DNA of 64,000 bases from Aeoliella mucimassa (GTDB taxonomy: Bacteria; Planctomycetota; Planctomycetia; Pirellulales; Lacipirellulaceae), in assembly GCF_007748035.1 (NCBI RefSeq), contig NZ_CP036278.1:1612001-1676000 (forward strand), given 5' to 3'. This document shows, piece by piece, positions 1 through 8,194 of the stretch. The notes beneath the pieces are model-generated. The model made no database searches. It was given only the letters and a program-made list of their open reading frames with translations, and was not told where the DNA came from. The translations under genes and the position numbers were made by a program. How positions within the stretch are numbered: position 1 is the stretch's first letter; each line of letters starts with the position of its first letter.

Positions 1-2
1 CG

Positions 3-1481
3 ACTCTGATGCGTGGCGGAGGGCAACCTGCCGATCCGCTGGCGGAGCAGGCCACCGGCCAGGCTCCTGCGAACCGTTCGCCCAACGAGTCGCGTGCGAC
101 CAGCGAGCCCGATCACGTCGAACCCGCCGAACCAGCGCTGGTGGAGGACGATGGCAAGACCATGTGGGTTTCGCCGACCGCAGGGCCACCCATCGATTTG
201 GCGGGGCTGCCGATGGGGTGCGAGATGTTTCTCGCCATGCGCCCTGCCGACTTGATGGCGACCCCCGAAGGGGAGAAGTGGCTGGCCGCGCTCGGACCAC
301 GCGGCGGGCAGGCTGAGCATTATCTGGAACACCAAACCGGTTTGACCTTTCGAGAGATCGACCAACTACTGATCGGCGTTCGCCCAACCGGCGAGTTCGC
401 CACCGAGCTGACCCTAGTAGTGACACCTCGCGAGGGGGCGTCGCAGCGGCTGAGCAGTCAGCATTACTTGCTGGTGGGCCGCGAGCCAACGTTCGTGATC
501 GCCTCGCCGAATGCATTGGCCGAGATCAAAGAGCTAAAGGGGGCGGCTCCACCGCTGCGTCGCGAAGTGGAATTGGTGGTCGGCTCGACCGACTCCAGTC
601 GGCATGTTACGCTGGTGGCCGCTCCAGCGTTTCTGTTCGGCGAAGGACGCAGCATGTGGCAAGGTGCCTTGGCGGGCCTTCGCGATCCCCTGTTCAACCT
701 ACTGCCCGACAGCACCCGATGTGCGGCGGTGAGTTTGCATGCCGGCGACGACTTCTTTGCCGAGGTGCGTCTCGCTGCGACCATCGACCAAAAGCCGTGG
801 ACGTTTGCCAATCAGTTTGCCGACAAAATCGCCAGCTGGCCGGCCGAAGCCGAACGGGCAATCGCTGGCATTACCGCGACTTCTTACAGCGCTGCAGTGG
901 TGGCTCGCTTGCCAGCCATGCTACGGACGCTTAGCCGATACCAGCGAGTGGGGGCCGACAACGATCAAGCCTTGCTGCGGGTGTATCTGCCGGCTCCCGC
1001 GGGGCATAACCTGCTGATGGCTGGCGAACTGTTGCTGTCGGAAACCATGGCTGCCGGCGGGGCGAGCACTCCCCAGGTAGCGGGCAACCAGCCGCCAGCG
1101 CAGAGCATCGAGGAGCGACTCGCCCAGCGCACCTCGTTGAGCTTCGCCCGCGATACGTTAGAGACCGCCGTGCAGTTGCTAGGAGACGATATCGGAGTCG
1201 ACATCGTGCTGATGGGGGGCGATCTGCAGCTCGACGGCATCACGAAGAATCAGTCGTTCGGGCTCGACGAGCAAGACAAGCCGGCCGCCGAAATACTGGT
1301 GAGCATCCTCCGCCTGGCCAACCCCGACAAGACTGCCAGCGGGCCTGACGATCCGAAGCAGAAGCTGGTCTATGTGTTGGGTACCCGTCCTGGTTCGATC
1401 GATCCCGCAGTACTGGTGACCACCCGCGCCCAGGCCGAGAAACGGGGGGATGAGCTGCCGGAGATCTTTGTGCCGAAGTAG
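3..1481 (+). CDS. Planctomycete protein of unknown function, 5' end cut by window
   Basis: The frame is open to the window edge, with no stop before the first ATG at 9, so the true start may lie outside. The visible part is about 490 residues. It begins with a Pro/Ala/Glu-rich linker (first ~55 residues) that looks like a spacer after a missing N-terminal anchor. A long central region matches nothing I recognise. The last ~120 residues (from about TSLSFARDTLE) have the strand/helix rhythm of secretin-N or STN-like modules: a helix for avqlLgddigv, then GITKNQSFGL, then an IL-rich helix. I infer an envelope-located protein. The next gene carries similar modules on the same strand, so the two may act together. 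Function unknown. Confidence 0.75.
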   Translation, partial: TLMRGGGQPADPLAEQATGQAPANRSPNESRATSEPDHVEPAEPALVEDDGKTMWVSPTAGPPIDLAGLPMGCEMFLAMRPADLMATPEGEKWLAALGPRGGQAEHYLEHQTGLTFREIDQLLIGVRPTGEFATELTLVVTPREGASQRLSSQHYLLVGREPTFVIASPNALAEIKELKGAAPPLRREVELVVGSTDSSRHVTLVAAPAFLFGEGRSMWQGALAGLRDPLFNLLPDSTRCAAVSLHAGDDFFAEVRLAATIDQKPWTFANQFADKIASWPAEAERAIAGITATSYSAAVVARLPAMLRTLSRYQRVGADNDQALLRVYLPAPAGHNLLMAGELLLSETMAAGGASTPQVAGNQPPAQSIEERLAQRTSLSFARDTLETAVQLLGDDIGVDIVLMGGDLQLDGITKNQSFGLDEQDKPAAEILVSILRLANPDKTASGPDDPKQKLVYVLGTRPGSIDPAVLVTTRAQAEKRGDELPEIFVPK

Positions 1482-1790
1482 CCTCGAGGCTCTACGATTT
1501 TCGGCCGCAATGGGTCGTCGCAGGCGAAGTGTCCGGTGCTGGTTTTGCTTGGAAATTGGTAACGCACGAATGCGGGCATCGGCAAAACGCCACGACAACT
1601 GTAGAGATTGAGGGAGAATCCTGTTTTTCTCGTAATCTTGCCTGTTGCCTTTGCTGATTTCTCCGATTGTGCTGCATACCGTATCGTACGAGTGTGGTAA
1701 GCTGGAATATTCATGTGATCCCCAGGCGAATGGCCTACGTAGAGATCACACCGGCTTGCCCTACTTCCTCCTCGTTATACACCGGTCGCA
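1482..1790. other. Intergenic region without a recognised gene
   Basis: About 310 bases between two plus-strand genes. It is locally AT-richer around 1610-1710. I see no strong terminator hairpin, tRNA or conserved RNA element. The promoter of the 1791 gene presumably lies here. Confidence 0.5.
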
Positions 1791-3896
1791 ATGGAACCCT
1801 TCTCGATTGTCTGCGAAACCTGCGGAGCGAAGCTCAAGGTCCGCGACCCGGGGACTATCGGGCAAATCCATGCGTGTCCGAAGTGCGAGAGTATGGTGCT
1901 GATTGCAGCCCCCGCGGCCCTGGCTGATCCGGCGACGCCGGCGTCCGCAGCTCCAAGCCCCTCCGCTCCAATCGCAACGGGCCAGCCACCCGTGGAAGGC
2001 CTGGTAGCTCCTAGCGATTTCGGTGCCGAACTCGACGACCTACTTACCACAGCCGCCCCTAAATCAACGTCGCCCGAGCCGAGTACTCCCTCCGCTCCCG
2101 AACCGGTGGCCGACTCTCCATTACCAGCCGAAGACCTCTCAAGCGAGGCCGTGGAGTCGACGCTCAATCAGACATTAGCCGACCAGCCGATGGCCAGCGA
2201 TGCCCTGGCTGAGGAAGCGGTTGCCGAACAAGCAGCCGTGGCTGCAACGGGACGCTCGACCACGTTACTGGTGAGCGTGGGTGGTTCGGTCGCCTGTTTT
2301 GCCCTGGGGCTGCTGGCCGCTGCCTGGTTCATGGGTGGCGGCGACACTGCCTCCCCGACACAGGTCGCTCAGCGCGATCCGACTGTAGAGACTCCGGCTC
2401 CCGCGACGTTTGCGGAGCCAGAAGACGACCCGGTGGAGGTCCAGAAGCCGGTTGTCGAAACCGAAACCGACACCGACATTCCCCCCGAGCCAACTCCTCC
2501 GGTGGCCGCTGAGCTGCCGGAGCTACCGGATAACGACACTCCGAACGCGCTGCCCGACTTGCCAGCGCTCGACGAGGAGCAGCCGCCGGCTATCCCAGAG
2601 GTGGAAGAACCAGCCGCTGCCGAACGGGTGCCCGACACCTTGCCGTCGATCGATCCGCTAAGGGTCGATGCCTCGAATCTCGATCTCTTGCTGTTAGGCG
2701 AGGGGGCGACCGCGACGTCTGAGGAGCAATCGCCCGCTCCCGCGGAAGAGACCCCGCTACCAGATGCCGGCGATCAGCCCGAGGATCCGCTTCGCGTCGC
2801 CCTGGTGCCAAGCGAATTACGCTTCGAGCCCGGTTCGGCCAGTCGTGGTCCTTCGTACTCCGAGGAATTCGGCGCCGGTAAGCTTGAAGCTCGTCTGGCC
2901 GATACGTTGCCGTCGGTCACCTGGCGGAACGTGCCGCTCTACACCGCAGCCAACGAACTGTCGCGGCTCGCCAGCGTGCCGATCACCATCCGCCCCTCGG
3001 CGCTGGAGATGGCCCGCATCACGGCCACGCAGCCCATTTCGGTGGAAGCCAACGACTCGACGGTATTCGAAGCCACTTCGGCAATTGCCGAGAAGGTACG
3101 GCTCACGGCCGAGGCCACCCCGACCGGCGTGGTGCTCACCAAGCGTGGACCCGCAGGCTGGTGGAATCATCACTACAAAGACGTGGCCGATCTCTGCCCA
3201 GCAACTGGCGATGCAAGTGAGCTGGCGGACGTGGTTCGCAAGTTCGTCGCCCCGGCGAGCTGGAACGAGCCAGACGCCAAGCTGGAGGTCGATGGCAAAA
3301 CTCTGCGGGTCGATCAAACCACCCCCGTGCAATACGAGATGCTGATTTTCTGCGAGCGGCTACGCAAGGCTCGCGGGCTGGCGACTCGCACCAAGTACCC
3401 CTCGCGGCTCATTTCCATCGAACCGCGCCTCGCCCAGCTCCAGGAACCACTCGCGCGAGCCACCACGTTTGCCTTTGTCGACTGGACTCCGCTGGTCGAT
3501 GTGTTTGAGTACTGGCATCAAACCAGTGGTCTGGTGGTGCTCGTCGATTGGCAGCACCTGGCCGACCAGGACCTTCGCCCTCGCGCGACGATGGCGGCCT
3601 CGATCGAGAATACCAAATGGAACGTGGCGCTCGATACCTGCTTGACTCCGCTCGATCTGGCCTGGGTGCCGATTGATGGGGAGACCATTCTGATCACGAC
3701 GGTCGACAAGGCCGAACTCGACTGCTGGGTGGAGTTCTACCCGGGAGCCGATGCCGAGGCAATTCGCGACCGCGTGGAGAGCCTGGCCGATGCGACCACC
3801 CTGGCTGGCATGGCAGTTGCCGAGGATTCGACAGGCCGCTTTGTCATCGTGCGAGGCAACCGCCAGGTGCACGAGGCTGCCAGCTCGGTGAAGTAA
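1791..3896 (+). CDS. Zinc-ribbon-like, membrane-anchored protein with STN/secretin-N-like repeats
   Basis: 701 residues. The first ~40 hold two Cys pairs (CETCGAKLKV and CPKCES), an MJ0042-type zinc-ribbon pattern common at the N-termini of planctomycete membrane proteins. A long Ala/Pro/Glu-rich linker follows, then one hydrophobic segment at about residues 158-180, then a second acidic Pro-rich linker to about 340. The C-terminal half contains two or three modules resembling STN/secretin-N0 folds, for example around NVPLYTAANELSRLASVPITIR and around PLVDVFEYWHQTSGLVVLVD. This suggests a protein whose N-terminus faces the cytoplasm and whose repeats lie across the membrane. The C-terminal modules resemble the preceding gene. 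No catalytic motif is visible and the role is unknown. Confidence 0.85.
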   Translation: MEPFSIVCETCGAKLKVRDPGTIGQIHACPKCESMVLIAAPAALADPATPASAAPSPSAPIATGQPPVEGLVAPSDFGAELDDLLTTAAPKSTSPEPSTPSAPEPVADSPLPAEDLSSEAVESTLNQTLADQPMASDALAEEAVAEQAAVAATGRSTTLLVSVGGSVACFALGLLAAAWFMGGGDTASPTQVAQRDPTVETPAPATFAEPEDDPVEVQKPVVETETDTDIPPEPTPPVAAELPELPDNDTPNALPDLPALDEEQPPAIPEVEEPAAAERVPDTLPSIDPLRVDASNLDLLLLGEGATATSEEQSPAPAEETPLPDAGDQPEDPLRVALVPSELRFEPGSASRGPSYSEEFGAGKLEARLADTLPSVTWRNVPLYTAANELSRLASVPITIRPSALEMARITATQPISVEANDSTVFEATSAIAEKVRLTAEATPTGVVLTKRGPAGWWNHHYKDVADLCPATGDASELADVVRKFVAPASWNEPDAKLEVDGKTLRVDQTTPVQYEMLIFCERLRKARGLATRTKYPSRLISIEPRLAQLQEPLARATTFAFVDWTPLVDVFEYWHQTSGLVVLVDWQHLADQDLRPRATMAASIENTKWNVALDTCLTPLDLAWVPIDGETILITTVDKAELDCWVEFYPGADAEAIRDRVESLADATTLAGMAVAEDSTGRFVIVRGNRQVHEAASSVK

Positions 3897-3916
3897 GCGA
3901 AACCAAAAACACCCTC

Positions 3917-3966
3917 AAAAAACGCACCAGCCCCGCCAAACGGTTCGCCGTTCGACGGGGCTGGTG
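3917..3966 (-). terminator. Intrinsic terminator of aroF
   Basis: Perfect 11-bp stem, 3925-3935 with 3956-3966 (CACCAGCCCCG), enclosing a second small stem AACGG-TTCG-CCGTT with a UUCG tetraloop. Read on the minus strand it is followed by a U6 tract (A-run 3917-3922). It lies between the convergent 1791 gene and aroF. The U-tract is only on the aroF side. Confidence 0.8.
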
Positions 3967-4004
3967 CTGTTCGTATACCCAACTTTTTTGCCTTCAGGCA
4001 TCGA

Positions 4005-5021
4005 CTACATCGTGCGATCCACGGCTTCGGCCACTCGGCGGCAATCGGCCATCATCTGGGCGAACGCTTCGCAGTCGAGCGTTTGGAATCCATCGCTCTT
4101 CGCGTGTTCGGGATCGGGGTGCACTTCCACGATAATGCCATCGGCCCCGGCAGCGATCGCCGCCTTGGCCATCGACGGAACCAGCGTGGTATGCCCAGTG
4201 CCATGGCTGGGATCGATCACCACTGGCAAGTGAGTGCGGGCCTGCAACCAGGCGACCGTAGCCAGCGGCAAGGTGAATCGCGTGTGGGCTTCGAAGGTGC
4301 GAATGCCACGCTCGCACAGCATGACGTTCGGGTTGCCACCGTCGAGAATGTATTCGGCCGCCAGCAGCAGTTCGTCGACGGTCGCGCTCGGACCACGCTT
4401 GAGCAGCACCGCGCGATGACTGCGACCACACGCTTCGAGCAAGCGGTAGTTCTGCATGTTGCGGGCACCAATCTGCAGCACTTCGGCGTATTCGCTTACC
4501 AGGTCGACATCCTCCGAGGCGACCACTTCGGTCACCACTGCCAGGCCGGTTTCTTCGCGAGCGGCCGCCAGCATCTTCAGCCCCTCTTCCTTCAGACCCT
4601 GGAAGCTATAGGGGCTCGTGCGGGGCTTGAAGGCTCCGCCGCGCAGGGCCGTGGCACCGGCCGCTTTCACCGCCTTGGCCGTGGCGACGATTTGCTCTTC
4701 GCTTTCCACCGAGCAGGGCCCAGCCATCATGCCGATGTGTTTGCCGCCGATGGTGAACGATCCGGCGGTGATCACCGAACGCTCGGGGTGCGACTCGATG
4801 CTCGCCAGCTTGTAGGGAGCCAGCACCGGCATCACGTTGTCGACGCCCGGCGCGCTCTCGAGCTTTCGCAGGTCGCCCGCTTTGCGTTCGTCGCCAATCG
4901 CGGCGATCACCGTGCGTTCGGTGCCCCGGAGGGTAGTAGGCTTCAGCCCGGCGTTTTCGACTTCGGCAATCATGTGCTGGATCTCCTCTTCGGTGGCATT
5001 ACGCCGCATTACGATGATCAT
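4005..5021 (-). CDS. aroF: 3-deoxy-7-phosphoheptulonate (DAHP) synthase
   Basis: 338 residues, the normal length for class I-beta DAHP synthases with an N-terminal ferredoxin-like regulatory domain (about 1-70), followed by the TIM-barrel (about 75-338). Visible motifs are AGPCSVES at about 100-107, [18 protein letters not shown] at about 125-142, and the HGTGH-type metal-site region DPSHGTGH near residue 270. The enzyme condenses phosphoenolpyruvate and erythrose 4-phosphate as the first step of the shikimate pathway. The N-terminal domain is known in this class to mediate Tyr/Phe feedback inhibition. It is transcribed alone, with an aromatic-rich leader peptide and terminator upstream and its own terminator downstream. 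The start ATG (5021) has no clear Shine-Dalgarno. The symbol is used for the family. Confidence 0.96.
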   Translation of the reverse strand: MIIVMRRNATEEEIQHMIAEVENAGLKPTTLRGTERTVIAAIGDERKAGDLRKLESAPGVDNVMPVLAPYKLASIESHPERSVITAGSFTIGGKHIGMMAGPCSVESEEQIVATAKAVKAAGATALRGGAFKPRTSPYSFQGLKEEGLKMLAAAREETGLAVVTEVVASEDVDLVSEYAEVLQIGARNMQNYRLLEACGRSHRAVLLKRGPSATVDELLLAAEYILDGGNPNVMLCERGIRTFEAHTRFTLPLATVAWLQARTHLPVVIDPSHGTGHTTLVPSMAKAAIAAGADGIIVEVHPDPEHAKSDGFQTLDCEAFAQMMADCRRVAEAVDRTM

Positions 5022-5057
5022 GGTTTAGTTGGGTACAGGAGTAAGAGGGATAAGAAC

Positions 5058-5095
5058 AAAAAAAGCCCTGAGAACCATGGGGTTCTCAGGGCTTT
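5058..5095 (-). terminator. Leader terminator (attenuator) upstream of aroF
   Basis: Perfect 15-bp inverted repeat, AAAGCCCTGAGAACC at 5062-5076 and its complement at 5081-5095, with a four-base loop. On the minus strand it is followed by seven U (A-run 5058-5064). It ends only about 37 bases before the aroF start codon, so it would block aroF unless prevented from forming. There is no U-tract in the plus direction. An upstream leader segment, GGGTTCCGGGG (5149-5139, minus-strand sense), can pair with the 5' arm (GGGUUC with GAACCC plus GGG with CCC), giving a plausible antiterminator. Confidence 0.85.
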
Positions 5096-5121
5096 GGCGT
5101 TTCGTGCTATCTGCAAGGCAA

Positions 5122-5196
5122 TTAGGCACAGCCTCCGTCCCCGGAACCCGGGCGGGTAAAGCTAAACCAGAAAAATCGCCAATAATTGCGTTGCAT
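5122..5196 (-). CDS. Aromatic-rich leader peptide of aroF
   Basis: A 24-codon ORF, too short for routine calling. Start ATG is at 5196 and stop TAA at 5122-5124. Residues 5-13 are Y-W-R-F-F-W-F-S-F, so seven of nine are aromatic and all three aromatic amino acids are represented. The tail is TRPGSGDGGCA. The peptide ends 27 bases before the terminator stem. Stalling at these codons would leave 5149-5139 free to pair with the terminator's 5' arm and let aroF be transcribed. Full translation would cover that segment. This is the logic of trpL/pheL-type leaders. No Shine-Dalgarno is visible. The ATG sits about where a promoter at 5232-5204 would start the transcript, so the leader could be leaderless. 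Confidence 0.8.
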   Translation of the reverse strand: MQRNYWRFFWFSFTRPGSGDGGCA

Positions 5197-5203
5197 GCCA
5201 ATT

Positions 5204-5232
5204 AGTATCGTCGCATTGCGAGCCGAAAGCAA
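5204..5232 (-). promoter_or_regulatory. Candidate promoter for the aroF leader
   Basis: On the minus strand, TTGCTT (5232-5227) and GATACT (5209-5204) are separated by exactly 17 bases, each matching 4 of 6 positions of the sigma-70 consensus. Transcription would start near 5197, next to the leader-peptide ATG. This is a pattern match only. Confidence 0.4.
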
Positions 5233-5319
5233 GGGGATTTTCAAAGAAGAATTCATGAAGTTACTTGCCGATGCCCGCATCAGCGAGTGAGTGATCTACC
5301 CTCGCCGAGCGAAGCAGCA

Positions 5320-5350
5320 AACGCCCAGCCGCGACTGGCGGCTGGGCGTT
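5320..5350 (-). terminator. Hairpin downstream of the S9 peptidase gene
   Basis: Perfect 12-bp stem (AACGCCCAGCCG, 5320-5331, with 5339-5350) and a 7-base loop, 26 bases past the peptidase stop codon. The following minus-strand bases (GTTTGCTGC) form only a weak U-tract. Confidence 0.55.
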
Positions 5351-5375
5351 CGTGAGTATTGCAACGGGTGGGCCG

Positions 5376-7934
5376 TTAGGCTTGCTCGCCCTCGGTCGTT
5401 TCTTCAGTGGCTTCGGGAGCTTCGGGCTTAGGCATCGCCATTTGCTCTTCGGTGAGTGCCTTTTTGAGTCCGGGCACTCCGTCGGCACCAGCCGGCACGT
5501 GGATGCTCGAGCCGACAAAGTCGTCGGTGATCGGTTGGTAGCGACCACCAAGTTGCTCGGCCAGGAACCCTTCGGTCACCGCATTGAAGCTCGTGCGATT
5601 CTCGGGTCGGGCGAAGCCATGGCCTTCGTCCGGGAACAGCACGTAAGTGACCGGGATGTTGTTTTCCTTCATCGCTTTGACGATCTGGTCCGCTTCTTGT
5701 TGCTTAACGCGAGGGTCGTTTGCACCTTGGCCGATCAGCAGGGGACGCTGAATCTTTGCCACCCGTTCGAGCGGCGACATGGCTAGCAGGTCGGCTTTGC
5801 CCTCTTCGCTATCGACGTCGCCGACGCGAATCTTCATGACCGGCATGAACGGAATCCAGTAGTCCGGAACATTTTGCAGCAACGTCACCAGACTGCTAGG
5901 GCCGACGATGTCGACACCGCAGGCAAACACTTCGGGCGTGTAAGTCAGGCCGACCAGCGTGGCGTAGCCGCCGTAGCTGCCACCCATGATGCAAACGTTG
6001 TCCTTCTCGGCAATGCCTTGATCGACCGCCCAGTTCACCGCGTCGAGCAAGTCGTCGTGCATTTTGCGCGACCATTGGGCGTTGGCTGCGTTGATGAACT
6101 CCTTGCCGAACCCGGTCGAGCCACGGTAGTTGACGTTCAGAACCGCGTAGCCACGGTTTGCGAGCCATTGGTGCGAGGGATCGTAGCCCCAGCTGTCGCG
6201 GGCCCAAGGACCGCCATGCACGTCGAGAATCATCGGCAGTGGGGCGTCTGGCACCCCATCGCCATCGGCATCCGATCCTGGCGGCAACGACAGGTAGCAC
6301 ACCAGGTCGAGGCCATCGCGGCTCTTGATCACCGGCGAGTGCATTTTGACCAATGTATACTGATCGAGATCGTCGCGGTTACTAAACAAGTACTTCATCT
6401 TGGCATCGCCTTCGGCGGTGCGATCGTATAAGTAGTACTTCACCGGACCATTATCCATGATGTAAGCAACGGTCCACAGCTTGTCGTCGAGCGTGCGACT
6501 GGTGACTTCAAACTCGCCATCGGCGAAGTCAGTCAGGAAGTCGACGTCGCCTTGAATCGTCGCGTCGAGCACCTTCCATTCCCGGCGGGCAAAGGTAAAC
6601 GACACGGCTTGAATCGTATGGGTGGTTGGGTGCACCAGCACGCCGCCGGCATCGGCCCGGGCGTCTTCGGCCAGCAGGTTGCTTTCGCCGGTTTCGAGGT
6701 TCTTGGCAAACAAGGCAGCCGTGTTGCGATCGCGACTGTCCTGGTAGTACAGAATGTTGCCCGACTTATCGAAGCCCGCAGGGCCGCTGGTCATGGCGTC
6801 TTCGGGGCCGAACTTCTCGGACATGTCGAAGTCGGCGTAACCCTTCTCGCCCGGTTCACCCTTCGGAGTGAGCCATGCCTGACCACCATCGGGAGTAAAC
6901 GTGAACCCGAGGCGAACCTTGTAGTTGTCGTCAGGAATCAGCGCGGCAAGACCCGGATTCTCTTGAATCAATTTGCGCTCGCCGGTGGTGAGGTTCACGC
7001 GATAGATGTCGTGCAGTTGAGGGTTGCGATCGTTCAGGCCGATCAGCACTTCGTTGGGAAACTGCTCGCTGGCGCCCATCAGTTGGGCGTTCACGCCATC
7101 GATGGGAGTGAGATCAATCGTCGCCCGATCGGCCACGTTGGTCGCGTAGACATGCCAGTTCTCGTCGCCCCCTTTGTCCTGGTTGTAGATGATCTGCTCG
7201 TTGTTGTACGCCCAGTCGAAACCACGGATGCCACGCAAGGTGTCGGTGGTCACCGGGTGGGCGCTGTCGAGGTCGTCGACGGGAGCCACCCATACGTTCA
7301 GCACACCTTCGCTGTCGGCTTCGCCTTCGGGCTTCACCGGCGCGATGAATGCCAGCCATTTGCCATCGGGGCTAATGCGGGCTTGTACGCGTTGGGGGTT
7401 TCCAAACAGAACATCGCGGGGGATGAGTGGTACGTCGGCTACACGTTCGGCAGCGGAGCTACTCGCCTGGGGTTCGCTCGGCATCGTTTCGTCTTTCGGC
7501 TCATCTAGGGTAGAAGGGGCAGGCTCGGCTTCGGCGACCAACGTCGTCGGCTCCTCTGCTGGTTCATCGGCTGCGTTACTCTCGTCGATTATCTCAGGTG
7601 TTTCAGGTACCTCAATCTCAGGCACGGTAATCTCGGGTACCGTCACTTCTGGCACCGAGATTTCTGGAACCGTAACTTCCGGCTCCGTAGGTGCTTCAGG
7701 TTCCATCGTCTCATGTTCCGTCGTTACTTCAGGTTCAGTAACTTCGGGTTCGGTCGTCACCTCAGGTTCGGTTACCGGCTCGGTGGTTACCTCCGGCTCG
7801 GCGGGGGGAGCCTCTTCTTCGGCGGCCGGTTTCGGAGGCGTCGAAGGCTCGGGAGTGTTGCATCCGCTGACAAAAAACAGGGCAACTGCAACCCATAATG
7901 TCAGCTCGGTTAACGTCAAAATTACAGTCTTCAT
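5376..7934 (-). CDS. Lipoprotein prolyl-oligopeptidase-family (S9) peptidase
   Basis: 852 residues. The N-terminus is a signal peptide ending in a lipobox (VSG-C at about residue 25), so the protein is predicted to be lipid-anchored outside the cytoplasmic membrane. Residues ~30-115 form a low-complexity stretch of repeated [13 protein letters not shown] units, probably an extended linker. A beta-propeller-like region follows. The alpha/beta-hydrolase domain is C-terminal, with nucleophile motif GGSYGGY (Ser near 651), Asp in GANDPR (near 739) and His in DEGHGF (near 769). Members hydrolyse short peptides, often after Pro or Ala. The gene is monocistronic and divergent from comEC. A short acidic tail ([12 protein letters not shown]) is unusual for the family. 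Confidence 0.93.
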   Translation of the reverse strand: MKTVILTLTELTLWVAVALFFVSGCNTPEPSTPPKPAAEEEAPPAEPEVTTEPVTEPEVTTEPEVTEPEVTTEHETMEPEAPTEPEVTVPEISVPEVTVPEITVPEIEVPETPEIIDESNAADEPAEEPTTLVAEAEPAPSTLDEPKDETMPSEPQASSSAAERVADVPLIPRDVLFGNPQRVQARISPDGKWLAFIAPVKPEGEADSEGVLNVWVAPVDDLDSAHPVTTDTLRGIRGFDWAYNNEQIIYNQDKGGDENWHVYATNVADRATIDLTPIDGVNAQLMGASEQFPNEVLIGLNDRNPQLHDIYRVNLTTGERKLIQENPGLAALIPDDNYKVRLGFTFTPDGGQAWLTPKGEPGEKGYADFDMSEKFGPEDAMTSGPAGFDKSGNILYYQDSRDRNTAALFAKNLETGESNLLAEDARADAGGVLVHPTTHTIQAVSFTFARREWKVLDATIQGDVDFLTDFADGEFEVTSRTLDDKLWTVAYIMDNGPVKYYLYDRTAEGDAKMKYLFSNRDDLDQYTLVKMHSPVIKSRDGLDLVCYLSLPPGSDADGDGVPDAPLPMILDVHGGPWARDSWGYDPSHQWLANRGYAVLNVNYRGSTGFGKEFINAANAQWSRKMHDDLLDAVNWAVDQGIAEKDNVCIMGGSYGGYATLVGLTYTPEVFACGVDIVGPSSLVTLLQNVPDYWIPFMPVMKIRVGDVDSEEGKADLLAMSPLERVAKIQRPLLIGQGANDPRVKQQEADQIVKAMKENNIPVTYVLFPDEGHGFARPENRTSFNAVTEGFLAEQLGGRYQPITDDFVGSSIHVPAGADGVPGLKKALTEEQMAMPKPEAPEATEETTEGEQA

Positions 7935-8194
7935 CGCGGAACATCCTCCATGGTGGTGCTGAGGAAGGACCGGTGCTAGCGACCGGCACAGCGCGGGCGG
8001 GAGTCGTGGCTACAAGCATTTCGACTGCTCGCCGCCATCCGGCGAGTATATCCCTTTCGCTACGAACAAGCGACCACGGGGGGACTCTTGGCCGCATCTC
8101 CAGGTCCTACGCGGCTGCTGGCCGAGGCGTTCGCCATCAAGCAGCGGAACTGGTTAAACTAGGTAGGAATCTAACACCCTTGCTAGCACTTTGC

